Assembly: GCA_022360055.1 (NCBI GenBank)
Contig: JAKSDO010000299.1
Location: 1-43,100 of the forward strand
Reading direction: 5' to 3'
From: Cytophagales bacterium
Lineage (GTDB): Bacteria > Bacteroidota > Bacteroidia > Cytophagales > Cyclobacteriaceae
Length of the DNA stretch: 43,100 nucleotides
The notes beneath the pieces were generated by a model. The model did not search any database. It saw only the letters and a list, made by a program, of their open reading frames with translations, and had not been told where the DNA came from. The position numbers were made by a program, and so were the translations under genes. Positions 26,406-36,428 of this stretch are shown here, one piece after another (position 1 is the stretch's first letter; each line of letters begins with the position of its first letter).

Positions 26406-28618
26406 AACTTTTAACAAGAGCAGCGGCAATTTTTATTTTTTCATTGACGCTTTTTTACTGTAAAAAACCTCGGCCCTCCCTCACCTCATACATCGACATC
26501 GATATCGGTGGGGTCGGGCACCTGCTGCAGCCCACACGGCCAACGGTTCAGTTGCCCAACCAGATGGTGCGCATGTATCCGGTGAGAAAAGATTACCTGG
26601 ATGATCAGATATCCTGGTTCCCCATGAGCACCATTTCGCACCGACAGGGAGAATTGTTTGGTTTGAAACCGGTAAATGGAAAAGTCGCCCGGGAAAAGTG
26701 GGACCTCAGGATGTCCTACGACCATGATTTGGAAGTAAAGCATCCGTGGTATTATTCTGCCTGGCTGATTGACGATGAAATTCACGTGGAATATACGCCG
26801 GGCGAAAAGTCCGGAATGTACCGTATCGAATTCGGGAGCAATGATTTCTCTCTGCTTTTCAAGACGCTCCAATCCGGTGAGCTTACCATGCGTGACGGGC
26901 AGGTCCTGGAGGGGGTCGAAGCATTCAGGGGAATGAAAGCCTTTGTTTATGGGGTGGTTCAAAGCAAGGGATCGACCCATTCGGAAAATATTGGAGCCCC
27001 GAAGAAAATAGGATTAGCTTCATATTCCAATGTTGAATCCGGATCAAACGTGGTTCTGTTTAAATACGGATTTTCATTTATCAGTATGGATCAGGCAAGG
27101 GAAAACTTGGAAAAGGAAATTGAAGGCTGGGATTTTGAAGCCCTCAGGACCAGGGGCAGACAAGCCTGGGAAAGCCGGGTCGATCAGATCAAGGTCGAAG
27201 GAGGAACGGAAGCTCAGCGCCGTACCTTTTATACGGCGCTTTATCGTACCTACGAGCGCATGATCGACATCAATGAGTACGGACAGTATTATTCGGCCTA
27301 TGATCATACCACACATGAAGATGACCGGGCTTTTTATGTGGACGACTGGGTTTGGGATACTTATCTGGCGCATCATCCTTTACGTATGATCCTCAATCCG
27401 GCCCAGGAGGCGGATATGCTTCAGTCCTACACGCTCATGTACCGACAAAGCGGTTGGATGCCGCAATTCCCTTTGTCGTTTGGCGATAATCCTGCCATGA
27501 ACGGTTTTCATTCGACTATTGTTTTCCTGGATGCCTGGCGAAAAGGAATCCGAAATTTTGATGTGGAGTTGGCGTATGAAGGGATGCGAAAAAATGCTAC
27601 ATCGGCTACAATGCTTCCATGGAGAAACGGGCCGAATTGCAGTCTGGATTCCTTTTACTACGAACGCGGCTTTTACCCGGCCCTGCATCCGGGAGAAGAA
27701 GAAACGGTCGATCTGGTTCATTCTTTCGAAAAGCGGCAGTCCGTGGCAATTACACTCGGCCATAGCTATGATGACTGGGCACTTGCGCACATGGCCAAAG
27801 AGCTGGGGAAAGAAAATGATTATGAATTCTTCCTTCCCAGAGCAACGAATTATAAAAATCTGTATCAACCGGACAACGGATTGATGATGCCCAAAGATGC
27901 CGACGGAAACTGGATCGAAATCGACCCGAAGTTTGATGGCGGCATGGGTGGCAGGGATTATTACGACGAAAACAACGGTTTCACGTATGCCTGGCAGGTG
28001 CAGCACGACGTGCCGGGATTAATGGATCTGATGGGAGGGAGGCGCGCATTTGAGAATAACCTGGACCGGCTTTTCAGGGAGGACCTGGATAGAAGCAAAT
28101 ATCAGTTTTGGGCAAAATTTCCCGATGCCACCGGATTGGTAGGCCAATTTTCGATGGGCAATGAACCTAGTTTCCATATTCCTTATTTGTACAATTTTAC
28201 GGAATCTCCGTGGAAGACGCAGCAGCGCATACGATTTCTGCTGGATGTTTGGTACAAAGACAATATCTTCGGTATCCCGGGCGATGAGGATGGTGGAGGA
28301 ATGACGGCTTTTGTGGTTTTTTCCATGATGGGCTTTTATCCGCTTACTCCGGGAATCCCCTGGTATACCGTCGGAAGCCCCGTTTTTGAACATATTACAA
28401 TAGATTTGCCGAATGGCAATCGGTTTTCGGTGATTGCCCAAAATGCATCACCGGTTAATAAGTACATTCAATCAGCCGAATTCAACGGCATTGAAATGGA
28501 AATCCCCTGGTTCTCTCACGAAGATCTGGTCGCAGGAGGTACATTAAAATTGGTTATGGGACCAAAGCCCAACAAAGAATTATGGAAGAATTCGGAAGCC
28601 GGTTTTCTGTATAACTAG
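26402..28618 (+). CDS. GH92 family glycosyl hydrolase (alpha-mannosidase type), lipoprotein
   Basis: About 738 aa from ATG 26402, which opens a normal lipoprotein signal (FIFSLTLFYC, C20). GH92 features in order: SYIDIDIGGVGHLLQPTRPT with the early glycan loop, YTALYRTYERMIDIN, VDDWVWDTYLAHHPL, GWMPQFP, and the hallmark G-D628-E-D-GGGMTAFVVFSMMGFYP followed by WYTVGSP. The Asp pair in GDEDGG matches the catalytic base region of calcium-dependent GH92 alpha-1,2-mannosidases. A start further upstream (26273) would add residues translated from repeat copy 3 and bury the signal, so I reject it. Probably acts on mannosylated glycans in the periplasm. Confidence 0.92.
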   Translation: MKLLTRAAAIFIFSLTLFYCKKPRPSLTSYIDIDIGGVGHLLQPTRPTVQLPNQMVRMYPVRKDYLDDQISWFPMSTISHRQGELFGLKPVNGKVAREKWDLRMSYDHDLEVKHPWYYSAWLIDDEIHVEYTPGEKSGMYRIEFGSNDFSLLFKTLQSGELTMRDGQVLEGVEAFRGMKAFVYGVVQSKGSTHSENIGAPKKIGLASYSNVESGSNVVLFKYGFSFISMDQARENLEKEIEGWDFEALRTRGRQAWESRVDQIKVEGGTEAQRRTFYTALYRTYERMIDINEYGQYYSAYDHTTHEDDRAFYVDDWVWDTYLAHHPLRMILNPAQEADMLQSYTLMYRQSGWMPQFPLSFGDNPAMNGFHSTIVFLDAWRKGIRNFDVELAYEGMRKNATSATMLPWRNGPNCSLDSFYYERGFYPALHPGEEETVDLVHSFEKRQSVAITLGHSYDDWALAHMAKELGKENDYEFFLPRATNYKNLYQPDNGLMMPKDADGNWIEIDPKFDGGMGGRDYYDENNGFTYAWQVQHDVPGLMDLMGGRRAFENNLDRLFREDLDRSKYQFWAKFPDATGLVGQFSMGNEPSFHIPYLYNFTESPWKTQQRIRFLLDVWYKDNIFGIPGDEDGGGMTAFVVFSMMGFYPLTPGIPWYTVGSPVFEHITIDLPNGNRFSVIAQNASPVNKYIQSAEFNGIEMEIPWFSHEDLVAGGTLKLVMGPKPNKELWKNSEAGFLYN

Positions 28619-28698
28619 GTAATGAACCGACGGGTCCGCAGGACTCCGAGGGGCCGTTTGGAAAAATTGCGCATTAGGAATGGCTGAATTTTTATCCG

Positions 28699-30753
28699 TT
28701 ACTCCAGCCCGAGGCTTTTGATATACGCCTTGTTGTCGGACGGTCGGCCAAGAAATTCTTCAACTGCTTCAACAATATCCCGTTGCGATCCGTTTGCAAG
28801 TATCAGATCGCGGTATCTGACGCCCGTTTCCTGGTCCAAAAGACCATTTTTCTCAAACAAAGTAAACATGTCCTGTGCGTAAACCTCCGACCACAGGTAA
28901 CCATAATAATAGACCGGATGGGTATTGATATGGATCCAGCACGCCTGTGGATGGGTACCCTCCACATACTGCCGGACAATTCCAAGGTCTGTATCGATGT
29001 TTCTCCACAACGCGTCGGTATTCACGGGATTTTCGGGGTCGTATCGATCGTATATCATCATATCATACGTACAAAGCCTCAAAGAAGAGATAGCCGAAAG
29101 TCCCGAAGTTACGTTTTTGGCGTCCAGCATATTATCAAATGTTGCTTTCGGCAGTATTTCGCCGGTTTCATAATGATGCGCAAAGGAGCTCAGGATCTCA
29201 TAATCCCAGATCCAGTTTTCGAATATTTGTGACATGGCTTCAACAAAGTCGGATTTGGAGTCGGATTGAAACGCAAATTCTCCGCGATAAGAAATCCCGT
29301 CCATAATGTGTCCGAATTCATGAAAAAGTGTGTTCAACTCACTATGACTGAGCAGGGAAGGCATTTGATCCGTGGGTCTTGTAAAATTGCCGAGCAGCAT
29401 ATTTACAGGAACTTCGTACCCCTGCTCTTTGAGCTTTCCCGAATTAAGTCCTACCCCGTAAAACCAGGATTCCTTATTTGGCCTGGGATAAAGGTCCAGG
29501 TAAAACCTCCCTCTCAACGTGTCGTCCTTATAAACTTCATACATCTCAACTTCTTGGTGCCAAACCGACGGATGCTCGACTTTTCTGAATTCATATCCCA
29601 GTAGTTGCTGGTAAATATGCATCATACCTTCCAGGCACTTCTCCATAGGCAAAAATTCCCGGACTTTTTCGTGATCCACCTGGAACTCTTTTTTTAACAG
29701 TTGATTTCTGTAATATGAAATATCCCATGGGTTGACCGGCTCATCCGCCTCCAGGCCTGTGATCTTGTTTCGGAATGCCTTCAGCTTTTTGTGGTCCCTG
29801 ATCGCTTTTGGCCTTGCATTGTCGACCAGATCGTTTACAAAATCCCAAACCCTTTGCGGATCACCCGCCATTTTAGGTTTAAGCTTATAGCCGGCATAGG
29901 AAGTGTGCCCCATCAACTGACCGATTTCATATCTTTTCCGAATCAGTTGGTCCAGTATGTTCATGTTTTTATCCGCACCCCGGGAATAGTATTTCATCTG
30001 GAATTCCCTGCGCACGGATTCGTTTGCCGCATTATTCATGACAGGTCCCCGCGTAGCCGGGATTACGGGAATTTCATATTCATGTTCTCCCGCCGCGTAG
30101 GAGGCTTTGAAATTTTCAGGAAGGCCTTCTGATTCGGGTTCGCTCAGTTTTAACACCAGATTCGCGGTATTCATGTTGATGGAATACTGCGTGGTTAAAT
30201 CGGTAATTTCCGCATTTAGGGATTTAAACCGTTCCAATTTCTCCGGGCCCAGATTGACTCCCGACCGCTCGAATAGATCGATCAGGTCATCGACAAGCTT
30301 TTTCCGGTGCCCCTTCAGCTTACCGTATTCGTCGGATTCTGAAAATAATTTCATAGTCCGGAAAAGACCTTTGTCGGATTTTATTTGATTGCTCAGTGAG
30401 TCGAGCATCTGGTAGCCGGCCAATCCTCTGGCACGCGTTAAAGAATCCGTTGATACCCAATACAACATATAACAATTGTTCATGGCTTTTCCCATTTCAT
30501 TAAACAAATCGTCGAAAGCTACGAATGTATGATCGAAAGTGGGCTGGCTTCCCCCGGCGATTTTATTTACAGCGGATACGGAATTTTCAAGCGTAATTCG
30601 CGCATAGGCCTCCAGGTGACGGGCAGTCACCCGTTTGTAATCGATGGGTTCGTTCAAGTTGACAATAAACGGATTTTCCGATTGAATACGATCGGCATCA
30701 GGCCGGCAGCAAAAGAGAGTAAGTGCTAAAAAAAACGGTATAACAGATTTCAT
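28699..30753 (-). CDS. M3 family metallopeptidase, lipoprotein
   Basis: 684 aa. Signal ends in FCC (C15/C16), pointing to a lipoprotein. Zinc site H478-E-F-G-H482 in LFHEFGHIMDG with the downstream FVEAMSQIFENW Glu, and a late GYLWSEVYAQDMFTLF block, as in oligopeptidase A/dipeptidyl carboxypeptidase and PrlC-type M3 peptidases. Degrades short peptides outside the cytoplasm. Convergent with GH92. Confidence 0.92.
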   Translation of the reverse strand: MKSVIPFFLALTLFCCRPDADRIQSENPFIVNLNEPIDYKRVTARHLEAYARITLENSVSAVNKIAGGSQPTFDHTFVAFDDLFNEMGKAMNNCYMLYWVSTDSLTRARGLAGYQMLDSLSNQIKSDKGLFRTMKLFSESDEYGKLKGHRKKLVDDLIDLFERSGVNLGPEKLERFKSLNAEITDLTTQYSINMNTANLVLKLSEPESEGLPENFKASYAAGEHEYEIPVIPATRGPVMNNAANESVRREFQMKYYSRGADKNMNILDQLIRKRYEIGQLMGHTSYAGYKLKPKMAGDPQRVWDFVNDLVDNARPKAIRDHKKLKAFRNKITGLEADEPVNPWDISYYRNQLLKKEFQVDHEKVREFLPMEKCLEGMMHIYQQLLGYEFRKVEHPSVWHQEVEMYEVYKDDTLRGRFYLDLYPRPNKESWFYGVGLNSGKLKEQGYEVPVNMLLGNFTRPTDQMPSLLSHSELNTLFHEFGHIMDGISYRGEFAFQSDSKSDFVEAMSQIFENWIWDYEILSSFAHHYETGEILPKATFDNMLDAKNVTSGLSAISSLRLCTYDMMIYDRYDPENPVNTDALWRNIDTDLGIVRQYVEGTHPQACWIHINTHPVYYYGYLWSEVYAQDMFTLFEKNGLLDQETGVRYRDLILANGSQRDIVEAVEEFLGRPSDNKAYIKSLGLE

Positions 30754-31031
30754 TTCCGATAACTGGGATTAAAATATTCCGACTGAAAACAGGATGCATA
30801 AAACACCGATGCAATCTAGTAAGAGAATTTTACGAAAGGAATTTAATCCGAAAAATTCATGGAATTTTTTACCCTCCGGGCCGATCGCACATAGAACACC
30901 GGGCGACTTAACGTGAATATCGGTTCTTTTGTCGAGCATGCAATCGATGAAGAAGTGAAAAAAAAACCGATCCGATTAAACCTTTTTGGTTTGTTAACCT
31001 CTAAAAGCCAAACAAACATTTAACGAAGCAC

Positions 31032-31910
31032 ATGAAAACTTTAAATTTAATCACCGATTTAACACATAGAGCGATCTTCGGGATGGGGATTGCCTCTATG
31101 GTCTTTTTTGCATCTTGTAACAAGGATGAAATGGAAGCGCCGATTGTAGATCATGACGAAGCTGCGGTTCAGGAAGAATCTATTGCTCAATCCGATTTTG
31201 ACGAGATTGACGATATGGCGGCCAACATTATGGGAGTTGCGGAAACAAGCTCGGGAGGCAGGGTTGAAAGTGTGGAGGATGACCGGTGCCACTGTGCGGA
31301 AATCACGCATGACAAAGAGAACAAAACCATCACAATAGATTTCGGAGATGGTTGTACCGGACCAAACGGAGTGGTGCGAAGCGGCATCATTTTTATAACG
31401 TATACCGGGCCCAGGTTTGTGCCGGGGTCACAATGGACAGTCACTTTCAGAGACTACTATGTAAACAGGCGTCATATCGAAGGGCTGAGAACAGTGACCA
31501 ACATATCCGAATCCCTGGAATCTAATCCGACCTTTCACATTACTCTTGAGGACGGAAAAGTAACATGGCCCGACGAAACATTTGCCACCAGGGAAGTTGA
31601 TAAGATCCGGGTGTGGATTCGCGCCGCAAACCCATTGATGGACGAACATCATATTCTGGCCGGGAGTACCTCCGAAGGCACCAACAGACAGGGTACTGCA
31701 TACAAAACAGAGGTGCTAACGGATCTTGTCTACAAGAGAAGCTGCAGAAATAACCTCAGAGTGCGAATACCCGTACAGGGCACCAAGCAAATCGAAACAA
31801 GGAACAGAACCTGCGTGATCGATTACGGAGACGGAGCATGCGATACCATCATCGAAATAACGTGTGAGCTCGGCACGCCTGAAACTATGGATTTAGCCGA
31901 ACAGCTATAG
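31032..31910 (+). CDS. hypothetical lipoprotein, 292 aa
   Basis: Signal MGIASMVFFASC gives a lipid-anchored Cys29, then an acidic linker (EAPIVDHDEAAVQEES) and a beta-rich body. Cys-paired segments CHCAEIT, FGDGCTGPNG and IDYGDGACDT suggest two disulfide-linked beta repeats with FGDGC/YGDGACD echoes. Proteins of this layout are common and uncharacterised in Cytophagales; no function is assigned. Stands alone with its own terminator. Confidence 0.78.
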   Translation: MKTLNLITDLTHRAIFGMGIASMVFFASCNKDEMEAPIVDHDEAAVQEESIAQSDFDEIDDMAANIMGVAETSSGGRVESVEDDRCHCAEITHDKENKTITIDFGDGCTGPNGVVRSGIIFITYTGPRFVPGSQWTVTFRDYYVNRRHIEGLRTVTNISESLESNPTFHITLEDGKVTWPDETFATREVDKIRVWIRAANPLMDEHHILAGSTSEGTNRQGTAYKTEVLTDLVYKRSCRNNLRVRIPVQGTKQIETRNRTCVIDYGDGACDTIIEITCELGTPETMDLAEQL

Positions 31911-31953
31911 AGATCGGATCAGCAGATCGATTCGCCAGCAATTGATTTCGAAT

Positions 31954-31986
31954 AGCTGCCCATCCCGATCTTCGGGGTTGGCAGCT
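31954..31986 (+). terminator. intrinsic terminator after the hypothetical lipoprotein
   Basis: AGCTGCC (31954-31960) and GGCAGCT (31980-31986) with an inner CCCGA/TCGGG stem, followed by TTCATTTATTTC. It ends the plus-strand transcript; symmetrical enough to act on the convergent operon too. Confidence 0.65.
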
Positions 31987-32098
31987 TTCATTTATTTCAA
32001 CGGATGATGCCCTTCAGCATCACGGACGTTCATAAGACTTTGCCTGCCGGTAAAATTATTCCGGGGAATCCGGGAAAGTACTCCGGGAAAACAGGCAG

Positions 32099-33949
32099 CT
32101 AATAGATTTCTTTTGCTGAAAAATCATCAATAAGAACTATGGATCCTTTTACAGGATCATCAGCGCCGGGGAGCGGTGGAACAGGGGTTTCATTCGGTGT
32201 TTTTCTATTTGGTATATTCCTGTAATGGCCACTGCGAAAGGAAATGCGTTCTACGGATTTAACAGCTTCAGCCAGGGACAATTCCTTAGCGGCCAGGTCA
32301 TTGTTGAGCCAGACCGTGTAACTCCCGAACGGCTTCGCGGTCACCTTGATTTTTATTTCCATCCAGTCATTTTGCTTAAATAAACCGAGCGGTCTTTTAT
32401 CGCTGCCGTCCACAGCATAAATCTTACCCAGATCATCAAAACTTATTCGAACCGGTCTGTTGCCGTATCGGTCTGCTATATCCACCTCAAAAGGCTCTCC
32501 GTTAATCTCTTTTACCTTAATTTTAAACCTGATTTCAGCTTTTTGATTCTCCTTGAAGACACGTATGGCCCGGGCGTAATCATACGGATCAATATCCTTA
32601 AATTGGAGACACTTGTTTCTTGTATTTTCCTCGATCAGATCTACGGGCGCCCATTTCGGAGCGTATATGTTCCAATTTTCAATCGCTCCATTTGCCTGAG
32701 CATTTTCAAAACTGTCTGCGACATCTTCCAGCACCGCATATTTGATCGGCAGGGGAACGCGGCTCACCCAAATATCCTCCTTGTTCATACTGTATGTCAA
32801 CCACATATCTTTTCCCGGAGGATCTCCGTTACCTTTGACGATACCCCTGACATAACACGGCCCAAAATCTTTCCACCTTCCGTAAAACCTTCTTGGAGGA
32901 ACCTCACCCTGGATGAGTAACATATCGTCAAAAATTATCCCGTCCTCGCTTGTGATGACGATCAGTGGATACCGGTACTCATCGATCTCAATGGGATTAT
33001 AGACCATCGCGTACTTTCCGTCCTCTGTTTTTTGCCCCCAGTTTTTACCGCCCGCCATAATCAAGGTCGGGGTCTTCACAGGTTTTGAGAATGTATGTCC
33101 GCCATCATTCGACAAGGCACACATCGACCGTTTCCACAAAGCTACAATTTTTCCATCCTCACGGGTATAATAAGACAACGCCGATCCGGCTTCTTGTACA
33201 CTGTAAAACCCATCCAGCCCCCGGTCTTCATCCCACCATTGTAGTGTCCTGAGCTTATCGCGGAGCAACTGGTCACAGATCTTAACAAATCCTTTGTCCG
33301 TTGATGTTTTGTAAAACGGAAAACTGGTATTGGCCTCGTTCCAGTCCGTATGGCTGCTGTACCGGATGAAATAAATCGGCCCCAGGCTTCCGTCCTTATA
33401 TATCTCCCGGACAACCCGGCCAATTCCCCCTTCTTTAAACGGATCTTCCGAATGTCCGTAAAACGCCAGGGTCAGCAATCGATTATCCGAAGAGATATAA
33501 AAGCCCATGCGTTGATGCATCATATACCCGGTGGAGCCCTCGGGAATTTTCACGCCATTCGGCGGGCTATAATGAGGGAAAACAACTTGAGGTTTTTCCC
33601 AGTTTCTGCCATCTTCCGAAGTTACAAGCAGCGTATGACCCGGAGGGATATGCTCGTCGACCGGATTGCTTAAATACTGCTGATAGAATTTCCCGTTCCA
33701 GTAAGCCAGGTTGGAAGCATGGCTGTAGGTCCATCCATGTTCGTCGTTTAACCCGGGATGTATCCGGTTTACCCTGACTGTTTGCCGGCTTTCCACGCCG
33801 ATTGCATAGCGGAGCCGGCCTTCATGTACATTGGGATCGATGGTTACGCCGCCGATGTAGCGAACGGGTTCGTGAATGCTTCCGGTCTGGGAGAAAAGTT
33901 TGCCGTGCGCAATACAAAAACACAATAATGAAACAAAAATAGCTTTCAT
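32099..33949 (-). CDS. BNR/sialidase-like propeller protein with C-terminal LamG-like domain
   Basis: 616 aa, signal peptide to about KLFSQ. Residues about 25-400 form a propeller with degenerate Asp boxes (SEDGRNW, SNDGGHTF, TSEDGIIF) and a closing block TYSMNKEDIWVSRVPLPI. Residues about 405-616 look like a jelly roll (AEIRFKIKVKEINGEPFEVDI, WMEIKIKVTAKPFGSYTVWLNND, ISFRSG). Active residues cannot be assigned. Last gene of a four-gene minus-strand operon; 9 bp after the GH20/GH67-like gene. Confidence 0.78.
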   Translation of the reverse strand: MKAIFVSLLCFCIAHGKLFSQTGSIHEPVRYIGGVTIDPNVHEGRLRYAIGVESRQTVRVNRIHPGLNDEHGWTYSHASNLAYWNGKFYQQYLSNPVDEHIPPGHTLLVTSEDGRNWEKPQVVFPHYSPPNGVKIPEGSTGYMMHQRMGFYISSDNRLLTLAFYGHSEDPFKEGGIGRVVREIYKDGSLGPIYFIRYSSHTDWNEANTSFPFYKTSTDKGFVKICDQLLRDKLRTLQWWDEDRGLDGFYSVQEAGSALSYYTREDGKIVALWKRSMCALSNDGGHTFSKPVKTPTLIMAGGKNWGQKTEDGKYAMVYNPIEIDEYRYPLIVITSEDGIIFDDMLLIQGEVPPRRFYGRWKDFGPCYVRGIVKGNGDPPGKDMWLTYSMNKEDIWVSRVPLPIKYAVLEDVADSFENAQANGAIENWNIYAPKWAPVDLIEENTRNKCLQFKDIDPYDYARAIRVFKENQKAEIRFKIKVKEINGEPFEVDIADRYGNRPVRISFDDLGKIYAVDGSDKRPLGLFKQNDWMEIKIKVTAKPFGSYTVWLNNDLAAKELSLAEAVKSVERISFRSGHYRNIPNRKTPNETPVPPLPGADDPVKGSIVLIDDFSAKEIY

Positions 33950-33958
33950 GGGGATTCG

Positions 33959-36403
33959 TTATTTTTTAATGATCCACACCTCAGATACCTGGGCGCCGCG
34001 CTCCGCTTCACCGCATGTCCAGGAGAATTCCACTTCGCCATCATCGAGCGCTTCTTGAGGAATTTCGAATTCGTAAACGGGCCGGACACCCGTTTCAATA
34101 AAATCGTGTACTTCGATTCCGTCTGCCGTCATTTTCATCCTTGATCTGAAACGGCCGGTGTATGCTACCCTGATCGAATACGAAGCATTAGGGTCCAAAT
34201 CTTCATATCTGATTTGAAGAGGTAAGTCGTACAACGTCGTCACCTGGTGCATCCATGCCATGGGAGATGCTTTCCCTTCAAATCCTCGGGCTGTAATTTC
34301 ATGAACCCATTCTTTTCCCTGCAGGCCCACGCCAAAACTGAAGCGAGGGGTTCTTAAGCTGCCCGGATCTTTGGCAAGATCGTAATTGAGCGTTAGACGC
34401 TGCCAACTCGACGGACTTCCGAAATTATCGTAGAAACCTCCCGGTCCGGGATTTGTTCTTTGAAGAATATCATCGATGACTGACTTTTTCTCCTTTTCCG
34501 ATGATGCCTTTTCCGCCCTGGAAAGCTGAGCATAGATCCAGGCGACATCGTTCAGGGGATTGTCGATAAAATCCATAAAATTGCCGCGCCCCCCCATGGC
34601 GCCGTGTTTTTCGATGGTCAATTGTGCGCCTATACTCGCAAACAAATCATCTGCAAGTTGCTCACAACGCATTTTATAGGACGGATCTACCGGATTTTCC
34701 CAGGCTTCGGCCAGAATTGATTTGCATTTTGAGATGGCTTTTTCGACGCCCGTTTCATCGTACTTTTCCAAAGTCTCCAGTGCTTTCTGTTCCAGGAACG
34801 TTTCATAGATCAATCTTTTTTGGACATAAGCGTCAAAATAAGCTCGGATCAGGCCCATTTGAAAGCGAAAATTTGATTTCATCTTTTCGCTTGCCTTTCT
34901 TTCGATGTCCTGCCATTGCTTCAGGTTCGATTGCACGTGGTCGTTTGTCAGTAAAGGGCCTTGTATATTTCTTTCTTCACCGAGAAATCCCTGCGCCAGC
35001 TCTTCCGAAAGATCCGGGTTTATAAAAAATCTGGCGTAATCGCGCAAGGTTTCAACAACGGGGATTTCAGGATTCCAGTCCTGGTCGCTCCAGACGAATT
35101 TATTTACATCGTCGTTGGTGCCTTCGGAGTACGAAAGACTTCCGTTTGCATATTCATCCAGGGCATTGTGAATCCTTTTTTCATCTTTTGGACGAGGGTT
35201 GATGCATTCCCGGCCCAGCGTAATTGCGTAGGCCAGATCCCAGGTTGGAACGGGGTACTGCGAGCTGAGGCTGTGGGTGATATCCGGATAGCGTCTGATC
35301 GGAATATCCTTGTCCACGATTTCCCTCATTTCATCCAGCGGCGTTTTTATCCAGGGGCCGAATACGACACCTCCAAGCCATGCGGGCTTCTTATTGATGT
35401 GATCATAAAATGTATCCAACCATACTTTGGTCGGCCGGAATACCTGCGGCGAAACCCAAATCTTCGCTTCAGGGTGATATCGATGAAGGACTGCGGATAC
35501 TGTTTCCAGCCATTTGAATAATATGTCCGGTTCGAGATCCCCGGGGTCACCTCCAGGGACGAACAGATGGTCCAGCCTGGGTACGGAAGAAAAGACCTCA
35601 TGCCGTTCGTTTAATTCCTTCGCCAGAGAATCCGGGTGTGTGTAATCCTGTCCCATATTGGGGTACCACATCCAAACGTCCAGATCGTACGCGTCACAAA
35701 TCCTGGATTGCTCCCGGATCATTTCAAGTGCCGGAATCCGCATGTGCCGACTGGTAAAATCATCGTCTGTTCTGGGAGGCATGATCTCGATGCCGTTGGC
35801 CCCGAATATGGCCAGTTCGCGAATGTACTGATCGAACCGGGCCACGGACCAGGCATCGTAAGCGTTTGTCTTGGGCCTGTAACCGAGCTGGTGCCCGCGT
35901 ATTTCATAAGCAGGCGTGGAGGAAATGATTAAATCCGGGGGAGCCATTACCTCGTTTTCCCTGATTTCCATTTTTCTGAGCAGTTTGCCCACACCGTACA
36001 ATACTCCCCTTTTGCTATTTGCAATGACGATTATTTTGTTGCGATCCGGCAATGTAAGCACTTTATAGCCTTCGGGACCCGGGGGCACGAGATCATTCAG
36101 ACTTGTCTGCCAGGCATCCGGAAGGGTATGTTGCCGATTTTCAAGTCCCAGAATAATTTGAGGGAGATGATTGTCCTTATGAAGCTTCTTTGAAGCTTTT
36201 AATGTGATGTTACTCCGTTTATGAACCTCTTCCCGAAGCACCTGCACAACCTTTGCAAGTTCGGCCCGGTTATTTTTGAGCACATAAATGGATGCTTGAG
36301 AAAAATTGCTCAACTCCCGGGCCATGAGCGTTCCGGGAAAACATAGCACCAGGAGCAGGCGGGTGATTGCTCCGGCGGATTTTAATTTTTGAAAGTAGTT
36401 CAT
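33959..36403 (-). CDS. GH20/GH67-type glycosidase-like protein
   Basis: 814 aa with signal peptide (to about TLMA). Residues about 30-155 resemble the non-catalytic alpha/beta domain in front of GH20 and GH67 enzymes (VLREEVHKRSNITLK, GVLYGVGKLLRKM). Next comes a TIM barrel: YEIRGHQLGYRPKTNAYD, FGANGIEIMPPR, DVWMWYPNMG, DHLFVPGGDPGDL and AKIWVSPQVFRP. A helical region and a beta-sandwich tail (ASYSIRVAYTGRF) follow. The exact GH family is uncertain; relatives include hexosaminidase, glucuronidase and DUF4838-like proteins. Periplasmic hydrolysis of a complex glycan is the likely role. Confidence 0.72.
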   Translation of the reverse strand: MNYFQKLKSAGAITRLLLVLCFPGTLMARELSNFSQASIYVLKNNRAELAKVVQVLREEVHKRSNITLKASKKLHKDNHLPQIILGLENRQHTLPDAWQTSLNDLVPPGPEGYKVLTLPDRNKIIVIANSKRGVLYGVGKLLRKMEIRENEVMAPPDLIISSTPAYEIRGHQLGYRPKTNAYDAWSVARFDQYIRELAIFGANGIEIMPPRTDDDFTSRHMRIPALEMIREQSRICDAYDLDVWMWYPNMGQDYTHPDSLAKELNERHEVFSSVPRLDHLFVPGGDPGDLEPDILFKWLETVSAVLHRYHPEAKIWVSPQVFRPTKVWLDTFYDHINKKPAWLGGVVFGPWIKTPLDEMREIVDKDIPIRRYPDITHSLSSQYPVPTWDLAYAITLGRECINPRPKDEKRIHNALDEYANGSLSYSEGTNDDVNKFVWSDQDWNPEIPVVETLRDYARFFINPDLSEELAQGFLGEERNIQGPLLTNDHVQSNLKQWQDIERKASEKMKSNFRFQMGLIRAYFDAYVQKRLIYETFLEQKALETLEKYDETGVEKAISKCKSILAEAWENPVDPSYKMRCEQLADDLFASIGAQLTIEKHGAMGGRGNFMDFIDNPLNDVAWIYAQLSRAEKASSEKEKKSVIDDILQRTNPGPGGFYDNFGSPSSWQRLTLNYDLAKDPGSLRTPRFSFGVGLQGKEWVHEITARGFEGKASPMAWMHQVTTLYDLPLQIRYEDLDPNASYSIRVAYTGRFRSRMKMTADGIEVHDFIETGVRPVYEFEIPQEALDDGEVEFSWTCGEAERGAQVSEVWIIKK

Positions 36404-36428
36404 ATGCTAAAGCGGACTGGATTTCTGT